Assembly: GCF_021353265.1 (NCBI RefSeq) | Contig: NZ_JAJTWU010000005.1 | Coordinates: forward strand, 419,005-483,004 | Direction: 5' to 3' | Origin: Pelomonas cellulosilytica | Lineage (GTDB): Bacteria > Pseudomonadota > Gammaproteobacteria > Burkholderiales > Burkholderiaceae_C | Length of the DNA: 64,000 bases | DNA letters: not shown here | Position numbering within the stretch: position 1 is the stretch's first letter | Below: more model-generated notes on this DNA | What the model saw: only the letters and a program-made list of their open reading frames with translations | Database searches by the model: none | Told to the model about the DNA's origin: nothing

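Overview
The window is high-GC (roughly two thirds G+C), tightly packed, and fits a betaproteobacterium of the order Burkholderiales (Roseateles/Rubrivivax-like). This placement is inferred from gene content, a PEP-CTERM protein, hairpin-rich intergenic repeats and codon use; no rRNA or tRNA gene is present to confirm it.

Positions 1-13400 hold mostly ordinary genes in short units: a PAS-type membrane sensor (cut by the window edge) behind a ferritin-like/CDGSH iron-sulfur protein, an acyltransferase, a BON protein, an orphan XdhC, a GST, rlmJ, an Old Yellow Enzyme, a MOSC/beta-helix pair, and a CPA2-type antiporter translationally coupled to a YbdK-type carboxylate-amine ligase. Positions 13400-14820 have lower GC and unbiased codons, and look like integron gene cassettes: a DUF4259 gene lies between two attC-like inverted repeats, next to a small unknown gene and a 7Fe ferredoxin. 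Positions 14819-20801 hold a small hypothetical gene, a Gfo/Idh/MocA oxidoreductase, a CPBP membrane protease, a large Ig-domain lipoprotein and an XRE regulator.

Positions 20986-27309 form one long plus-strand operon. Seven of its eight genes are chained by 4-base stop/start overlaps: YiaA/B-like, a small exported protein, DUF2145, an LplT-like/PlsC fusion, two paralogous small membrane proteins, an Lgt-like protein without the usual catalytic residues, and a radical SAM enzyme of the Tes/MJ0619 type (archaeal tetraether lipid synthase relatives). Together they suggest an uncharacterised membrane-lipid or lipoprotein modification pathway.

Positions 27801-64000 are a single minus-strand locus. 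An enormous surface/secreted protein (at least 9050 residues, N-terminus outside the window) is followed by a PEP-CTERM protein, a TolC-like outer-membrane channel, a membrane adaptor with a large cytosolic domain, a PqqD/M50-protease/HlyD fusion, a truncated SecA-like ATPase and a small HlyD-like adaptor. This has the parts list of a type I secretion system, but with a SecA-like motor and an M50 membrane protein in place of the ABC transporter. The giant protein carries RTX repeats, 17 CARDB domains, eight putative-Ig domains, two beta-propellers, a dockerin-like pair of calcium loops, two Hint domains followed by a PD-(D/E)XK-like domain, an intact metzincin domain and a degenerate copy of it. 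The SecA-like secretion locus and the Tes-like lipid operon are the two best candidates for undescribed systems.
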